From positions 1 to 30,516 of the IMG/VR virus record IMGVR_UViG_3300037042_001180: a DNA stretch of 30,516 nt, one strand, 5' to 3'. The position numbers and the translations under genes are program-made. Within the stretch, counting starts at the first letter, position 1. Every line of letters starts with the position of its first letter. This document shows, piece after piece, positions 16,646 through 23,174 of the stretch. The notes beneath the pieces were generated by a model. It saw only the letters and a program-made list of their open reading frames with translations, had not been told where the DNA came from and searched no databases. This DNA is from a virus.

Positions 16646-17078
16646 GCTTGACGATGACGCGCTCAATCTTCGTAAACTCTAGGGGGGCACCGTCAGCGCC
16701 GGTGATTTCGTGTTTTTGAGTTTCTGCCCAGCGCATTTGGGTTTTGCTCCACCAAATCATGGCCGTGGTGTCGCCGCCCATGGCTTTTTGGAATAGGGTT
16801 CTTCCTATTCCTGAATTTGCCTTGGCTTTTCCAGCCACCAGCTCGGTGGCGAAGTGAATGCGCAAAGTGTCAACGCTGATGCCTTGGCGAATCAGAATCG
16901 CAATTTGGTCAATGGGCAGGCCGTAACCGGACAAGGCTTCTACTTGTTTGCGCTCGGCGTCTACTGGCTCAAACTTTGGCCGTCCAGCTCCTGGTTGAGC
17001 GCCGCCGGTACCTGGGCGAGCACCGCCATGCTTTTTTATAAGGGGTTTTTCTTCAAGTTTTGGTTTGCGTGTGGTCAT
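16638..17078 (-). CDS. terS: Terminase small subunit
   Basis: The 146-residue protein sits directly before the large subunit and overlaps it. Residues 1-36 are basic and Gly/Pro-rich (KKHGGARPGTGGAQPGAGRP), a tail that several small terminases have. Residues about 45-80 form a helix-turn-helix type region with GYGLPIDQIAILIRQGISVD, which would read the packaging site. The rest is helical and could drive ring assembly. An AGGG site lies 6 bases before the ATG. The packaging (pac) site is often within or near this gene in P22-like phages, but I cannot point to it here. Confidence 0.88.
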   Translation of the reverse strand: MTTRKPKLEEKPLIKKHGGARPGTGGAQPGAGRPKFEPVDAERKQVEALSGYGLPIDQIAILIRQGISVDTLRIHFATELVAGKAKANSGIGRTLFQKAMGGDTTAMIWWSKTQMRWAETQKHEITGADGAPLEFTKIERVIVKHE

Positions 17079-17080
17079 TT

Positions 17081-17953
17081 TTACCCTGCCTCATTAATTT
17101 TTTTGTGACGTTCATGCATTATTTTCGGAACAGCCTTGTTCCATTCAATTTTGTGATGAATACGCGGATGCGTCGTGATCAACATGCTGACCTTGCAGCA
17201 GCTTGGAGCCGCCATTACACTGTAAAAGGATTTGACATAAGTCCCCATTGTTTTGTATGCCTCTGTGTTTCCGCCTGAGTTAGATTGCGTTTGCATTTGG
17301 GTCAGCATGACATTGGCGATCTGACAAAAGATTTTGCCTGTTCTGCCATGGGTCAGATAGGTGTTGACGTCATCGTTCATACGGCCTATGAAAATGCAAT
17401 CATCGGATGGGTCTTTGTTGACCTTAAACACAAAGCTGTTCATGGCTTTGCGTTTGTATTGCACGCTATCAAATGATGCTGCGCCACCAATGAAGTCGCC
17501 GCCCTGAGCCATTGCGATGGTAGTGGCTTTCGTGTTTTCTAGACAATCAATGAAGGCATCAAATACTTTGTTCATTCTTGTGATGGGCTTGTAACCTAAA
17601 GTAGGACCATCAACGAAACGATGAATGAGGCTTTTGTAGTCGTCTTCATACTCAAAGAAGTAGTCCAAGCCTAGCGTCCGTGCGATGTCATAGCAGGCAT
17701 TGCGTGCATAGACAATTACCTTATTACCCTCGAAGTTGTCCATGATGTCAAACTTGTCTTGGTAAGATTGTTTGCTGAAAACAATCACCTGATCTTTGTA
17801 CTTTTCTTGGTACTCCAATAATGTTTTGTCTTCATCGTCACAAATGAGGTAAATTTTTCCCGTGTAGCCTGATTGCCGCAAGGTGTTATAGGTGATCACC
17901 TTGTCAGGTCGGCCATGAGTCAAGATGAAAACGGCATAGTTATGCATTGCCAT
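17081..17953 (-). CDS. Putative TET-associated-type glycosyltransferase (TAGT)
   Basis: The 290-residue protein looks like a GT-A fold glycosyltransferase of the phage TET/JBP-associated group. The N-terminus reads AVFILTHGRPDKVITYNTLR, then GYTGKIYLICDDEDKTL, then VYARNACYDIARTLG followed by FFEYEDDYKS at about residue 100-120, where EDD is in the usual place of the metal-binding DxD. This family is predicted to put sugars on oxidised or hydroxymethylated pyrimidines in phage DNA. It overlaps the phosphatase-nucleotidyltransferase gene by 14 bases and is followed 2 bases later by terminase small subunit. ATG 17947 is an alternative start. No TET oxygenase or nucleotide hydroxymethylase is visible in the window, so the acceptor is uncertain. 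Confidence 0.75.
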   Translation of the reverse strand: MAMHNYAVFILTHGRPDKVITYNTLRQSGYTGKIYLICDDEDKTLLEYQEKYKDQVIVFSKQSYQDKFDIMDNFEGNKVIVYARNACYDIARTLGLDYFFEYEDDYKSLIHRFVDGPTLGYKPITRMNKVFDAFIDCLENTKATTIAMAQGGDFIGGAASFDSVQYKRKAMNSFVFKVNKDPSDDCIFIGRMNDDVNTYLTHGRTGKIFCQIANVMLTQMQTQSNSGGNTEAYKTMGTYVKSFYSVMAAPSCCKVSMLITTHPRIHHKIEWNKAVPKIMHERHKKINEAG

Positions 17954-18896
17954 TTTTCACTCGCGTGCTGCTGTAATTGTGTTTGCGTTTGAGGTAGATT
18001 ATTTCTTTGCCTAAAGCGTCAATCTTGGATTTCATTTCCCATTCGTCTGTGCGATGGTCTTCACCTAAGAAATAAACATCATACTCAAGGGAGGAAAATA
18101 TATCTGCATCTCTGGTGGGGTTCTCATAAGGGATTACTTCATCAACCCATTTAACGGCACGCAACTGCATGTATCGCTCATAAATTGATTGAATTGGGTC
18201 TTTGTATGTTGGTTTGCAATGAAGTCCAACAATAAGCACGTCGCAATGTTTCTTTGCTTCTTCAAGAGCCAATACATGGCCTGAGTGCAAGATGTCTGCG
18301 ACCATTGGGAAAAATCCGATTTTCATATTGCTGCCTTTTGATGTTGATGATTCAATTGTGTATGGTTTGCAGTTTTTTATGTGCAGGTCGTAATATGCTT
18401 TGTGAATAACCTTTTTTGGCGGGTTTAAAGCAAACATAAACATTTTGATGGTTCCGCTGTGAGCCACAATGAGAATGCTTTTTCCGCTGTGTTTGCTTTC
18501 CATGTCGTTGACAAAAGATTTAACCCTAGCCAAAAAAGCCGTTTTGCTTTCTATTTGATATTTTTGCAAAAAATTAGGGTCTTCGCTTTTCAATAGCTTT
18601 TCGCTGTTGAGGTGCTTTCCTTCTAATAAGCCTTTGCTGAGTTCCATGAGCCTGGGGTCGCATGATTTCTCTGTGTGGCGGTGGTATCTTAAAATTTTGT
18701 TAGCCGTAGATTTTGCGCGTTGCAGTGGTGAGTAGTAGCAATAATCAAAATGATCATGCTTGAGTTCATTAGCAAGTTGGTGGGCCTGCTTAGCGCCAGT
18801 CTCATTTAATGGGATGTCGTACTGGCCATGCATGATTCCATTTTTATTCCAATATGTCTGGCCGTGCCTAACAAGAATGTATTTATTCTTCGCCAT
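17940..18896 (-). CDS. Histidine phosphatase - nucleotidyltransferase fusion protein
   Basis: Residues 1-160 are a phosphoglycerate-mutase-like histidine phosphatase: VRHGQT (catalytic His 11, Arg 10) and a second His in VAHSGT (146). Residues 191-318 are a cytidylyltransferase-type domain: FFPMVADILHSGH with HxGH at 204-207, and YSSTRVK at 308-314 equal to the ISSTxIK motif. Both active sites look intact. Such enzymes remove phosphate from a sugar or polyol and activate it with CTP or ATP. Gene overlap with the glycosyltransferase suggests that it supplies its activated donor. ATG at codon 191 has an AGG-containing site 7 bases upstream and could make the second domain alone. In one sampled 60 bases G+C is 35 percent. 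The substrate is unknown. Confidence 0.85.
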   Translation of the reverse strand: MAKNKYILVRHGQTYWNKNGIMHGQYDIPLNETGAKQAHQLANELKHDHFDYCYYSPLQRAKSTANKILRYHRHTEKSCDPRLMELSKGLLEGKHLNSEKLLKSEDPNFLQKYQIESKTAFLARVKSFVNDMESKHSGKSILIVAHSGTIKMFMFALNPPKKVIHKAYYDLHIKNCKPYTIESSTSKGSNMKIGFFPMVADILHSGHVLALEEAKKHCDVLIVGLHCKPTYKDPIQSIYERYMQLRAVKWVDEVIPYENPTRDADIFSSLEYDVYFLGEDHRTDEWEMKSKIDALGKEIIYLKRKHNYSSTRVKNGNA

Positions 18897-19650
18897 TTAA
18901 ATCATCTATTTGCGCGGTTAAGTGAACAAATCCATTTTCAATGGCTTGCTTGTAATCAACAATTACAAGAGCACTTTTCTCCATTAGCTCTTGGCATTCT
19001 TTTGACGAGTGCGCATAAAAATCTGCGACTTTGGAATAATTGAAAACAATATGACGTGATGCAGCCGCCATCAAAAAATCTTTTTCTTGTTGAGTTAGCT
19101 TGCTTTCTTTGATGTCAGCAATCAAGCCCATTGCCTTTTCATCGTCGTACAAATCTTCTACTGGTGGCTTTTTATTTTTCGGTTCGTAGGTTGGAACTGT
19201 GATTTTGTCACTGTAAATTGCATCTGCCTCTGAAATATCCATTAATAATTTCAATTCTTTGTCATTAAATCCAGTGAGCGAGAGGTCAAAGCCTAAATCG
19301 CTAATCTCGCCCAGCTCAAGAGCCAGCATGGATTCATCCCACCCAGCATTCAAAGCCAGCTTATTGTCGGCAATGATGTAAGCCCGCTTCTTTGCGTCGC
19401 TCCAGCCGGAGGCCACCATTACGGGGACTTCAATCATCTTGAGGCGTTGGGCGGCGAGGGTGCGCCCGTGGCCTGCAATGATGCTTCCTGCCTCGTCAAC
19501 TAGCACCGGGGTAGTCCAGCCCCATTCTTTGATTGAGGCGGCTATTTGGCCGATTTGCTCGTCCGAGTGGGTGCGGCTGTTACGGGCGTAAGGAATGAGG
19601 CGGGTGATGTCCCACTTTTCCACTTTGTCGGCTGGGTTGATGGTCGCCAT
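18883..19650 (-). CDS. ParB/Srx-type domain protein with extra C-terminal domain
   Basis: ATG 19650 (MATINPADKVEKW) gives 255 residues and lies 2 bases after the stop of the small secreted-type gene. Residues about 10-105 are a ParB-like domain: IPYARNSRTHSDEQ, then IAGHGRTLAAQRLK and YIIADNKLALNAGWD. This form is common in phages, often next to or fused with DNA methyltransferases, but no methyltransferase is present. The last 110 residues are a separate helical domain (ADIKESKLTQQEKDFLMAAA, then ASRHIVFNYSKVADFYAHSS) that I recall from other phage proteins, also without known function. It overlaps the fusion-enzyme gene by 14 bases. It may bind or cut DNA, or hydrolyse NTP as ParB does. Confidence 0.85.
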   Translation of the reverse strand: MATINPADKVEKWDITRLIPYARNSRTHSDEQIGQIAASIKEWGWTTPVLVDEAGSIIAGHGRTLAAQRLKMIEVPVMVASGWSDAKKRAYIIADNKLALNAGWDESMLALELGEISDLGFDLSLTGFNDKELKLLMDISEADAIYSDKITVPTYEPKNKKPPVEDLYDDEKAMGLIADIKESKLTQQEKDFLMAAASRHIVFNYSKVADFYAHSSKECQELMEKSALVIVDYKQAIENGFVHLTAQIDDLNGEE

Positions 19651-19652
19651 GT

Positions 19653-19778
19653 TTAAAACCCTGAGCTGCTGCTGGTGGTGCAGGTGATGCTGTTGTCCCA
19701 GTTCCTGACGCACCGGGTGGTGGTCTGAGCCTGGGCAAAAGTGGCGGTGAGCGTGAGGATAAGGATTAGGGTTTTCAT
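19653..19778 (-). CDS. Short exported protein with signal peptide (41 residues)
   Basis: The frame from ATG 19778 to TAA encodes MKTLILILTLTATFAQAQTT followed by about 21 residues with RCVRNWDNSITC. The first 18 residues are a textbook signal peptide with AQA-Q cleavage. The mature part would be about 23 residues with two cysteines spaced for one disulphide bond and a Ser/Thr-rich end. It is 2 bases before the ParB-type gene and 26 bases after the DUF6378 gene; the ribosome binding site is weak. Related tiny phage periplasmic proteins exist, but I know no function. Envelope or superinfection control is a guess. Confidence 0.65.
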   Translation of the reverse strand: MKTLILILTLTATFAQAQTTTRCVRNWDNSITCTTSSSSGF

Positions 19779-19804
19779 AATGTTTAGTTTGTGTGATTTT
19801 GTGT

Positions 19805-20086
19805 TTATTGTGCATTGTCCTCTTTTTCTAAGCGGTTAGCCACCAAAGTTGGATAGCCGCCAAGGTCGACCCAGTTGTCGGCATAGTTTGGGTCACCGTT
19901 GAGGATGCGTGCAATTTTGTGGGCGATCATTTCCAAGGCTTCGCGTTGGTCACTTACCAGACGTTCCCAGCCCGGGTGATTGCGCATGTCGTCCTTGATG
20001 GTTTGGCTGATGCTGGCATGGCCTTCGAAAGTGCCGTAGCGGGCTTCACGGCCTGCGAGCATTTCATTGATGTTGGTTTGTTTCAT
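19805..20086 (-). CDS. DUF6378-like phage protein
   Basis: The 93-residue protein has MKQTNINEMLAGREARYGTF, then PGWERLVSDQREALEMIAHK followed by IARILNGDPNYADNWVDLGG. This last block is the hallmark of a widely distributed phage family of unknown function that I remember as DUF6378. It is helical, soluble and without catalytic motif. Its ATG overlaps the stop of the 188-residue gene (ATGA). Similar proteins often lie in nucleotide-metabolism or replication neighbourhoods, and a role as small regulator or binding protein is possible. Function remains unknown. Confidence 0.82.
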   Translation of the reverse strand: MKQTNINEMLAGREARYGTFEGHASISQTIKDDMRNHPGWERLVSDQREALEMIAHKIARILNGDPNYADNWVDLGGYPTLVANRLEKEDNAQ

Positions 20087-20649
20087 AAGTCTTCTAATTC
20101 ATCTGAGAGGTTGTTAAAAATGTCAAGCCTGTGCTGCTTGAGTAACATTGCATTTTTTGTCATAAGCAGTTTCCCATTTTTTGATGAAAGCCAGTAATTG
20201 GCTTTGTGAGGAACGCGCTGACCTAGGGCTACAACTTTCAAGTTGTTGCAATTTGGGGCGTATTCTTTGCGAAATAAACGCCATTCAATGCCTGGTTCAT
20301 TGTCATCGTCAAGCCTGCTGCTGGTCATCCATCCTTCGCCATCCGGTGGTAGGTTTCCTGCAAACATCTTGATTGATGTTTTTTTCTCGCGTGGCTTTTG
20401 TGCATTGAGTTTTTGAACGCATGGAACGCACCAGCGTTTTACGCCGCCGTCTTCAATGAGGCCATCTTCCATGAGTTGGTTAATGATTCCGCCTGGCCTT
20501 GATGGGGCTGCATGGTTGTTGATGGTGCGCTCTGCGTAGCCTTGAGCCGCCATCCATTGAACGAAGTCATCACGCTTAACGGTGAAGTTGGTGCTGTCTG
20601 GAAAAGCGCCAAGGTAAAGGCATAGCTTGTAAAAGGATTTCTGATTCAT
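20083..20649 (-). CDS. Unknown protein, possible winged-helix N-terminus
   Basis: This 188-residue protein is not recognised. The N-terminal 75 residues look like a winged helix (FVQWMAAQGYAERTINNHAA, then GGIINQLMEDGLIEDGG). WCVPC follows at about 74, and the rest is basic with an ending NAMLLKQHRLDIFNNLSDEL. It follows the 78-residue gene by 2 bases and overlaps DUF6378, so all three are translated together from the promoter at 21.03 kb. The 78-residue protein has a similar pattern (short helices then GGLLQANMIEPF), so both may be related DNA-binding proteins. Confidence 0.7.
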   Translation of the reverse strand: MNQKSFYKLCLYLGAFPDSTNFTVKRDDFVQWMAAQGYAERTINNHAAPSRPGGIINQLMEDGLIEDGGVKRWCVPCVQKLNAQKPREKKTSIKMFAGNLPPDGEGWMTSSRLDDDNEPGIEWRLFRKEYAPNCNNLKVVALGQRVPHKANYWLSSKNGKLLMTKNAMLLKQHRLDIFNNLSDELEDL

Positions 20650-20651
20650 GG

Positions 20652-20888
20652 CTATGTCACGTTTTTGCTAATCATCATTGCGCTGGCCCATGCGTGATCA
20701 ATGACGACCCAGCCATGTTCGAATGGTTCGATCATGTTTGCTTGGAGCAAGCCGCCGATAAGTCCATCGCCATTTGACGGGTCAACCGCCTTGCGAATTT
20801 TGGCTGGCGAGTAGCCTTGATTTTGCAAATGATTTTTTAAACCGCTTTCGCTGATGTAAGGTCTTGAACCCTGTTTTTCCCAATTCAT
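20652..20888 (-). CDS. Small protein with winged-helix-like pattern
   Basis: I set the start at ATG 20888 (MNWEKQGSRPYISESG) because a GGAG site lies 5-6 bases ahead; a longer frame from 20921 lacks one. The protein has 78 residues with ESGLKNHLQNQGYSPAKIRK, then DGLIGGLLQANMIEPFEHGW, which resembles a small winged helix. It is the first gene after the leader region and promoter at 21.03 kb, so it is an early gene. It could regulate or bind DNA. I do not recognise the family. Confidence 0.72.
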   Translation of the reverse strand: MNWEKQGSRPYISESGLKNHLQNQGYSPAKIRKAVDPSNGDGLIGGLLQANMIEPFEHGWVVIDHAWASAMMISKNVT

Positions 20889-20942
20889 AAATTCTCCAAA
20901 ATTAATCGCATTACCGAACAACCCACCTGCCTATCACCTATT

Positions 20943-20964
20943 CCCCAGTTTCACTTAACTGGGG
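20943..20964 (-). promoter_or_regulatory. Perfect 8-bp inverted repeat in the leader of the 20.9-kb operon
   Basis: CCCCAGTT and AACTGGGG are separated by 6 bases, 55 bases before the ATG of the 78-residue protein. Without a U-run it is not an intrinsic terminator. It may be an operator or an mRNA structure downstream of the promoter at 21031-21060. Confidence 0.45.
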
Positions 20965-20989
20965 GTATAGGAGTATGGGTAGGGTAGGG
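20961..20989 (+). repeat. G-run tract with GGGTA repeats (possible G-quadruplex)
   Basis: On the plus strand a GGGGG run is followed after 11 bases by GGG TA GGG TA GGG. Four G-runs could fold into a quadruplex, and the minus strand would be C-rich. It lies in the non-coding leader next to the primase-helicase gene. It may bind a protein, slow polymerase or be part of an origin; none of this is proven. Confidence 0.4.
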
Positions 20990-21024
20990 TAGTTTCCGTA
21001 ATTTATGCCACCTTCGACTACCCT
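20986..21024 (-). promoter_or_regulatory. 8-bp inverted repeat at the likely transcription start
   Basis: AGGGTAGT at 20986-20993 pairs with ACTACCCT at 21017-21024, with 23 bases between. The right arm is where the transcript from the promoter at 21.03 kb should begin, so it could be an operator or a 5'-end stem-loop that protects the mRNA. Confidence 0.4.
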
Positions 21025-21030
21025 GTGCAT

Positions 21031-21060
21031 AGTATATAACATATTGATTTAGGTTGTAAA
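21031..21060 (-). promoter_or_regulatory. Sigma70-type promoter for the 20.9-kb minus-strand operon
   Basis: On the minus strand, TTTACA (21060-21055) is followed after 16 bases by TATATA with an upstream TG (extended -10), or after 18 bases by TATACT. Both spacings are acceptable for a host sigma70 promoter. It lies behind the primase-helicase stop and points to the 78-residue gene and on to the ParB/glycosyltransferase cassette. No other promoter this good was noticed upstream of terminase. Confidence 0.65.
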
Positions 21061-21082
21061 GGGTTTTTTTGGGTTGTTTTTG

Positions 21083-22882
21083 TTATCTGGTTTCAGCTTG
21101 TGTTGACCACCATGCGTTTTCAAGAACTCGGCTTTCAGAGCTGAATTTTGATTCTTTTTTGTCTGCTTTGGCGGGTGCTTGAGCCTCGATAATCACGGCG
21201 CTGGTGACTGGTTTGTCGTCTTCATCGAACCAGCCTGGAATGGCTACTTGGTGAAGTTCAACGAATACGGTCTCTGCCATTTCTGCGTCTTTGCTCTTTC
21301 TTTGCACGATTTCCATGGGTTTGGTGTCTTTGCCGGGCACGATGCTGATCTCAATATCCAGTGCCCCGCGCCATGCGCTTGAGCCTCGGGCGCGGTGTTG
21401 GGCTTCTTCGCTGACGCCGGTGTGGTGCACCAGAATAACGGAGCAGGAAAACTCCATCATTAAGGCGTTGCAGGCGTCCAGCATGGTTTTGGCGTCCTGG
21501 GCGCTGTTTTCGTCGCCTGATAGAAAGCGGTGCAGGGTGTCCACCACGATAACGCTGGGGCTAATGTTGCTCTGCTTGATGGCTGAGGTTACGCGTTGAT
21601 AGCCTTCGGTGGTGTTGAGGTCGCAGCCATCCCGAGAGAGCCACATTGAGAGTTTCCCGGCCTGATTGTGGTGCTTCCAGGCGGCGACCCTGCCGCGTAG
21701 CCCGTGGTGACCTTCGCCCGCTAGGTAAACCACGTTGCCGGTTTTTACTTTGTGGCCTATCCAGTCGGGGGTGCCGCTGGCCATGCGAAGGCACCAGTCT
21801 AAAACTACGAAGGTTTTGCCGCCACCGCTGGGGCCGTGAACCATGATTAGGGCTTGCTCTTGAAGCCAGCCTTTGACGAGCCAAGCGATGGGGCTGGGTT
21901 GGGCGCAAAAGTCATCTGCTGGGATGAGCCAGTCATTCTTTGGAGGGATGAGCAGGGCGGCTAGGTTGTGGCCTGCCTGGGCGTAGTCGTTGGCGTCCCC
22001 TGGGAGTGGTGGCATTACGACCCTGACGCCATATTTGGCGCTGGCCTGATCTGCGTAGCGTTGGCCGACTCCAGAGGCGTCATTGTCTGCGACTAAAACA
22101 ATGTCCTGGGTGGGGCTGTACATTTCGCGCAGGCTGGCGGTGACGGGCACTAAGTTGCTCGCGCTATAGGCGACTACGCAGGGGCGGTTGGTGGTTTCGT
22201 GGATTGTGGCGGCGGTGGCAAAGCCTTCAGCGACATAAAGCGTGCCGGGTTCGTCCATGGTGCCGATCATCCAGAACTTGCCGCCGGTCTGACCGCCTGA
22301 GTGGTAGAGCTTGCCGCCGTCGTGGGTGATGTACTGCAAGCTGGCCAAGGTTCCGTCTTGGTCGTAGAGGGGGACTACCAAGCGGCCATCGCCGGTTGCC
22401 CGAGCGCCGTGGACGCCGATACCTTTTTTGGCTAGGTATGGGTGATCTTGCAATGCGGCCTGTGCGCCGGTCCAAATCTTTTCTACTGTGGCGGATGCCG
22501 CTTCATGTTTACGCTCTAGTTCCGCGTCGCGTAGGGTTTTGGCTTCGGTCATGCGCCTGGCGTGGGCCATTTCCTCGGTCTGGGTGAGTTTGCGCCCGAC
22601 GTCTGCCCTGAATGTTTGCTCCATCCCCATGCGCCAGCAACCAAAGCGGCCTGCTGGGATGCCGTCACCAAAAATCAGATACCAGCCGGGCTTGTCGCCG
22701 TGGCCTGGTGCGCCTTTTGTGCCTGATTTAAAGCGGTGAATCTTGCCGTCCATATGGATGTCGTCCGGCGGTTCCAAGCCTGAGTTGGCCATGGCTTCGC
22801 GGAGTTGGGTTTCCGGGCTAGAAATTAGCTTTTCTGGTGGTGGTGCCCAAGGCCCGCCGAGGATGTTAGATAGATTCGCCAT
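21083..22882 (-). CDS. Toprim primase - RepA-type helicase fusion
   Basis: The 599-residue protein has a front region with FGDGIPAGRFGCWR at about 71-84, then a Toprim domain with LYVAEGFATA (catalytic Glu 219), LVADNDASG (Asp 266 and 268) and GDANDY at 295. The second half is a RecA-like helicase of the RepA/AAA_25 type: Walker A GPSGGGKT at 350-357, VIVVD at 444-448 and LVHHTG at 484-489. There is no clear N-terminal zinc finger. It would prime and unwind DNA at the phage fork. Its start overlaps the end of the HTH gene by 17 bases, so both are made from the divergent control region at 23.1 kb. Confidence 0.92.
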   Translation of the reverse strand: MANLSNILGGPWAPPPEKLISSPETQLREAMANSGLEPPDDIHMDGKIHRFKSGTKGAPGHGDKPGWYLIFGDGIPAGRFGCWRMGMEQTFRADVGRKLTQTEEMAHARRMTEAKTLRDAELERKHEAASATVEKIWTGAQAALQDHPYLAKKGIGVHGARATGDGRLVVPLYDQDGTLASLQYITHDGGKLYHSGGQTGGKFWMIGTMDEPGTLYVAEGFATAATIHETTNRPCVVAYSASNLVPVTASLREMYSPTQDIVLVADNDASGVGQRYADQASAKYGVRVVMPPLPGDANDYAQAGHNLAALLIPPKNDWLIPADDFCAQPSPIAWLVKGWLQEQALIMVHGPSGGGKTFVVLDWCLRMASGTPDWIGHKVKTGNVVYLAGEGHHGLRGRVAAWKHHNQAGKLSMWLSRDGCDLNTTEGYQRVTSAIKQSNISPSVIVVDTLHRFLSGDENSAQDAKTMLDACNALMMEFSCSVILVHHTGVSEEAQHRARGSSAWRGALDIEISIVPGKDTKPMEIVQRKSKDAEMAETVFVELHQVAIPGWFDEDDKPVTSAVIIEAQAPAKADKKESKFSSESRVLENAWWSTQAETR

Positions 22883-23060
22883 GGGTGGTGTTACGGCTGG
22901 TTAAGTAGGCGCTGAGGGCAAGCATTACTTTGTAAGTGGGGTTAGCGTTTTCATTGTCTCTGATCTGAGCAATGGTGTTGTAGTGCAGGCCGGTGGCCTC
23001 TGCTACTTTGCCGGGGCTTCGGTCTTCTAGGGCTTGGCGGATTGCGTAGAGGGTCATCAT
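22866..23060 (-). CDS. Small HTH regulator (Cro/CI-like)
   Basis: The 64-residue protein contains a typical helix-turn-helix: ALEDRSPGKVAEATGLHYNT with the recognition helix near YNTIAQIRDNENANPTYKVM. It has the size of Cro-type regulators. The ATG at 23060 has AAGGA 9 bases upstream; a second ATG follows directly. It is the first gene of the minus arm and faces the plus-strand recombination operon, with a palindrome (ATTCTA-TAT-TAGAAT) between them, so it probably regulates both arms. A prophage repressor role cannot be claimed because no integrase or second repressor is seen. Confidence 0.82.
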   Translation of the reverse strand: MMTLYAIRQALEDRSPGKVAEATGLHYNTIAQIRDNENANPTYKVMLALSAYLTSRNTTHGESI

Positions 23061-23103
23061 GGTTTTTGTTCCTTTTGTGAAAATAAATTGTTTTGATGTG
23101 TTG

Positions 23104-23118
23104 ATTCTATATTAGAAT
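23104..23118. promoter_or_regulatory. Probable operator, perfect 6-bp dyad in the divergent control region
   Basis: ATTCTATATTAGAAT has 6-bp arms and a 3-base centre. It is the only clear short palindrome between the HTH gene and the Sak4-like gene. It contains -10-like sequences (TATATT, TAGAAT) for plus-strand transcription; the -35 is poor (TTGTTT at 23088, 19 bases from TAGAAT). A bound HTH dimer would block RNA polymerase. Confidence 0.55.
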
Positions 23119-23124
23119 AAGGCC

Positions 23125-23155
23125 ATGCCCCGAACTGATACCCAGACGGGGGCAT
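23125..23155 (+). promoter_or_regulatory. Leader hairpin before the Sak4-like gene
   Basis: ATGCCCC and GGGGCAT form a 7-bp GC-rich stem with a 17-base loop. It is followed immediately by AAAAAAGGA, the ribosome binding region of the first plus-strand gene. It may stabilise the mRNA 5' end or modulate translation. It is not a terminator for plus-strand transcripts because an A-run, not a T-run, follows. Confidence 0.45.
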
Positions 23156-23174
23156 AAAAAAGGATGAATTGAAG

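Noticed and set aside
19651-19815. N-terminal extension of the ParB-type protein by 55 codons
   Set aside because: The extension is His/Gln-rich nonsense and overlaps, in another frame, the small signal-peptide gene; the ATG at 19650 begins the proper domain.
22866-23060. Lysogeny repressor
   Set aside because: The HTH protein is too small for a CI with oligomerisation domain, and no integrase or partner repressor is seen; Cro-like is the safer description.
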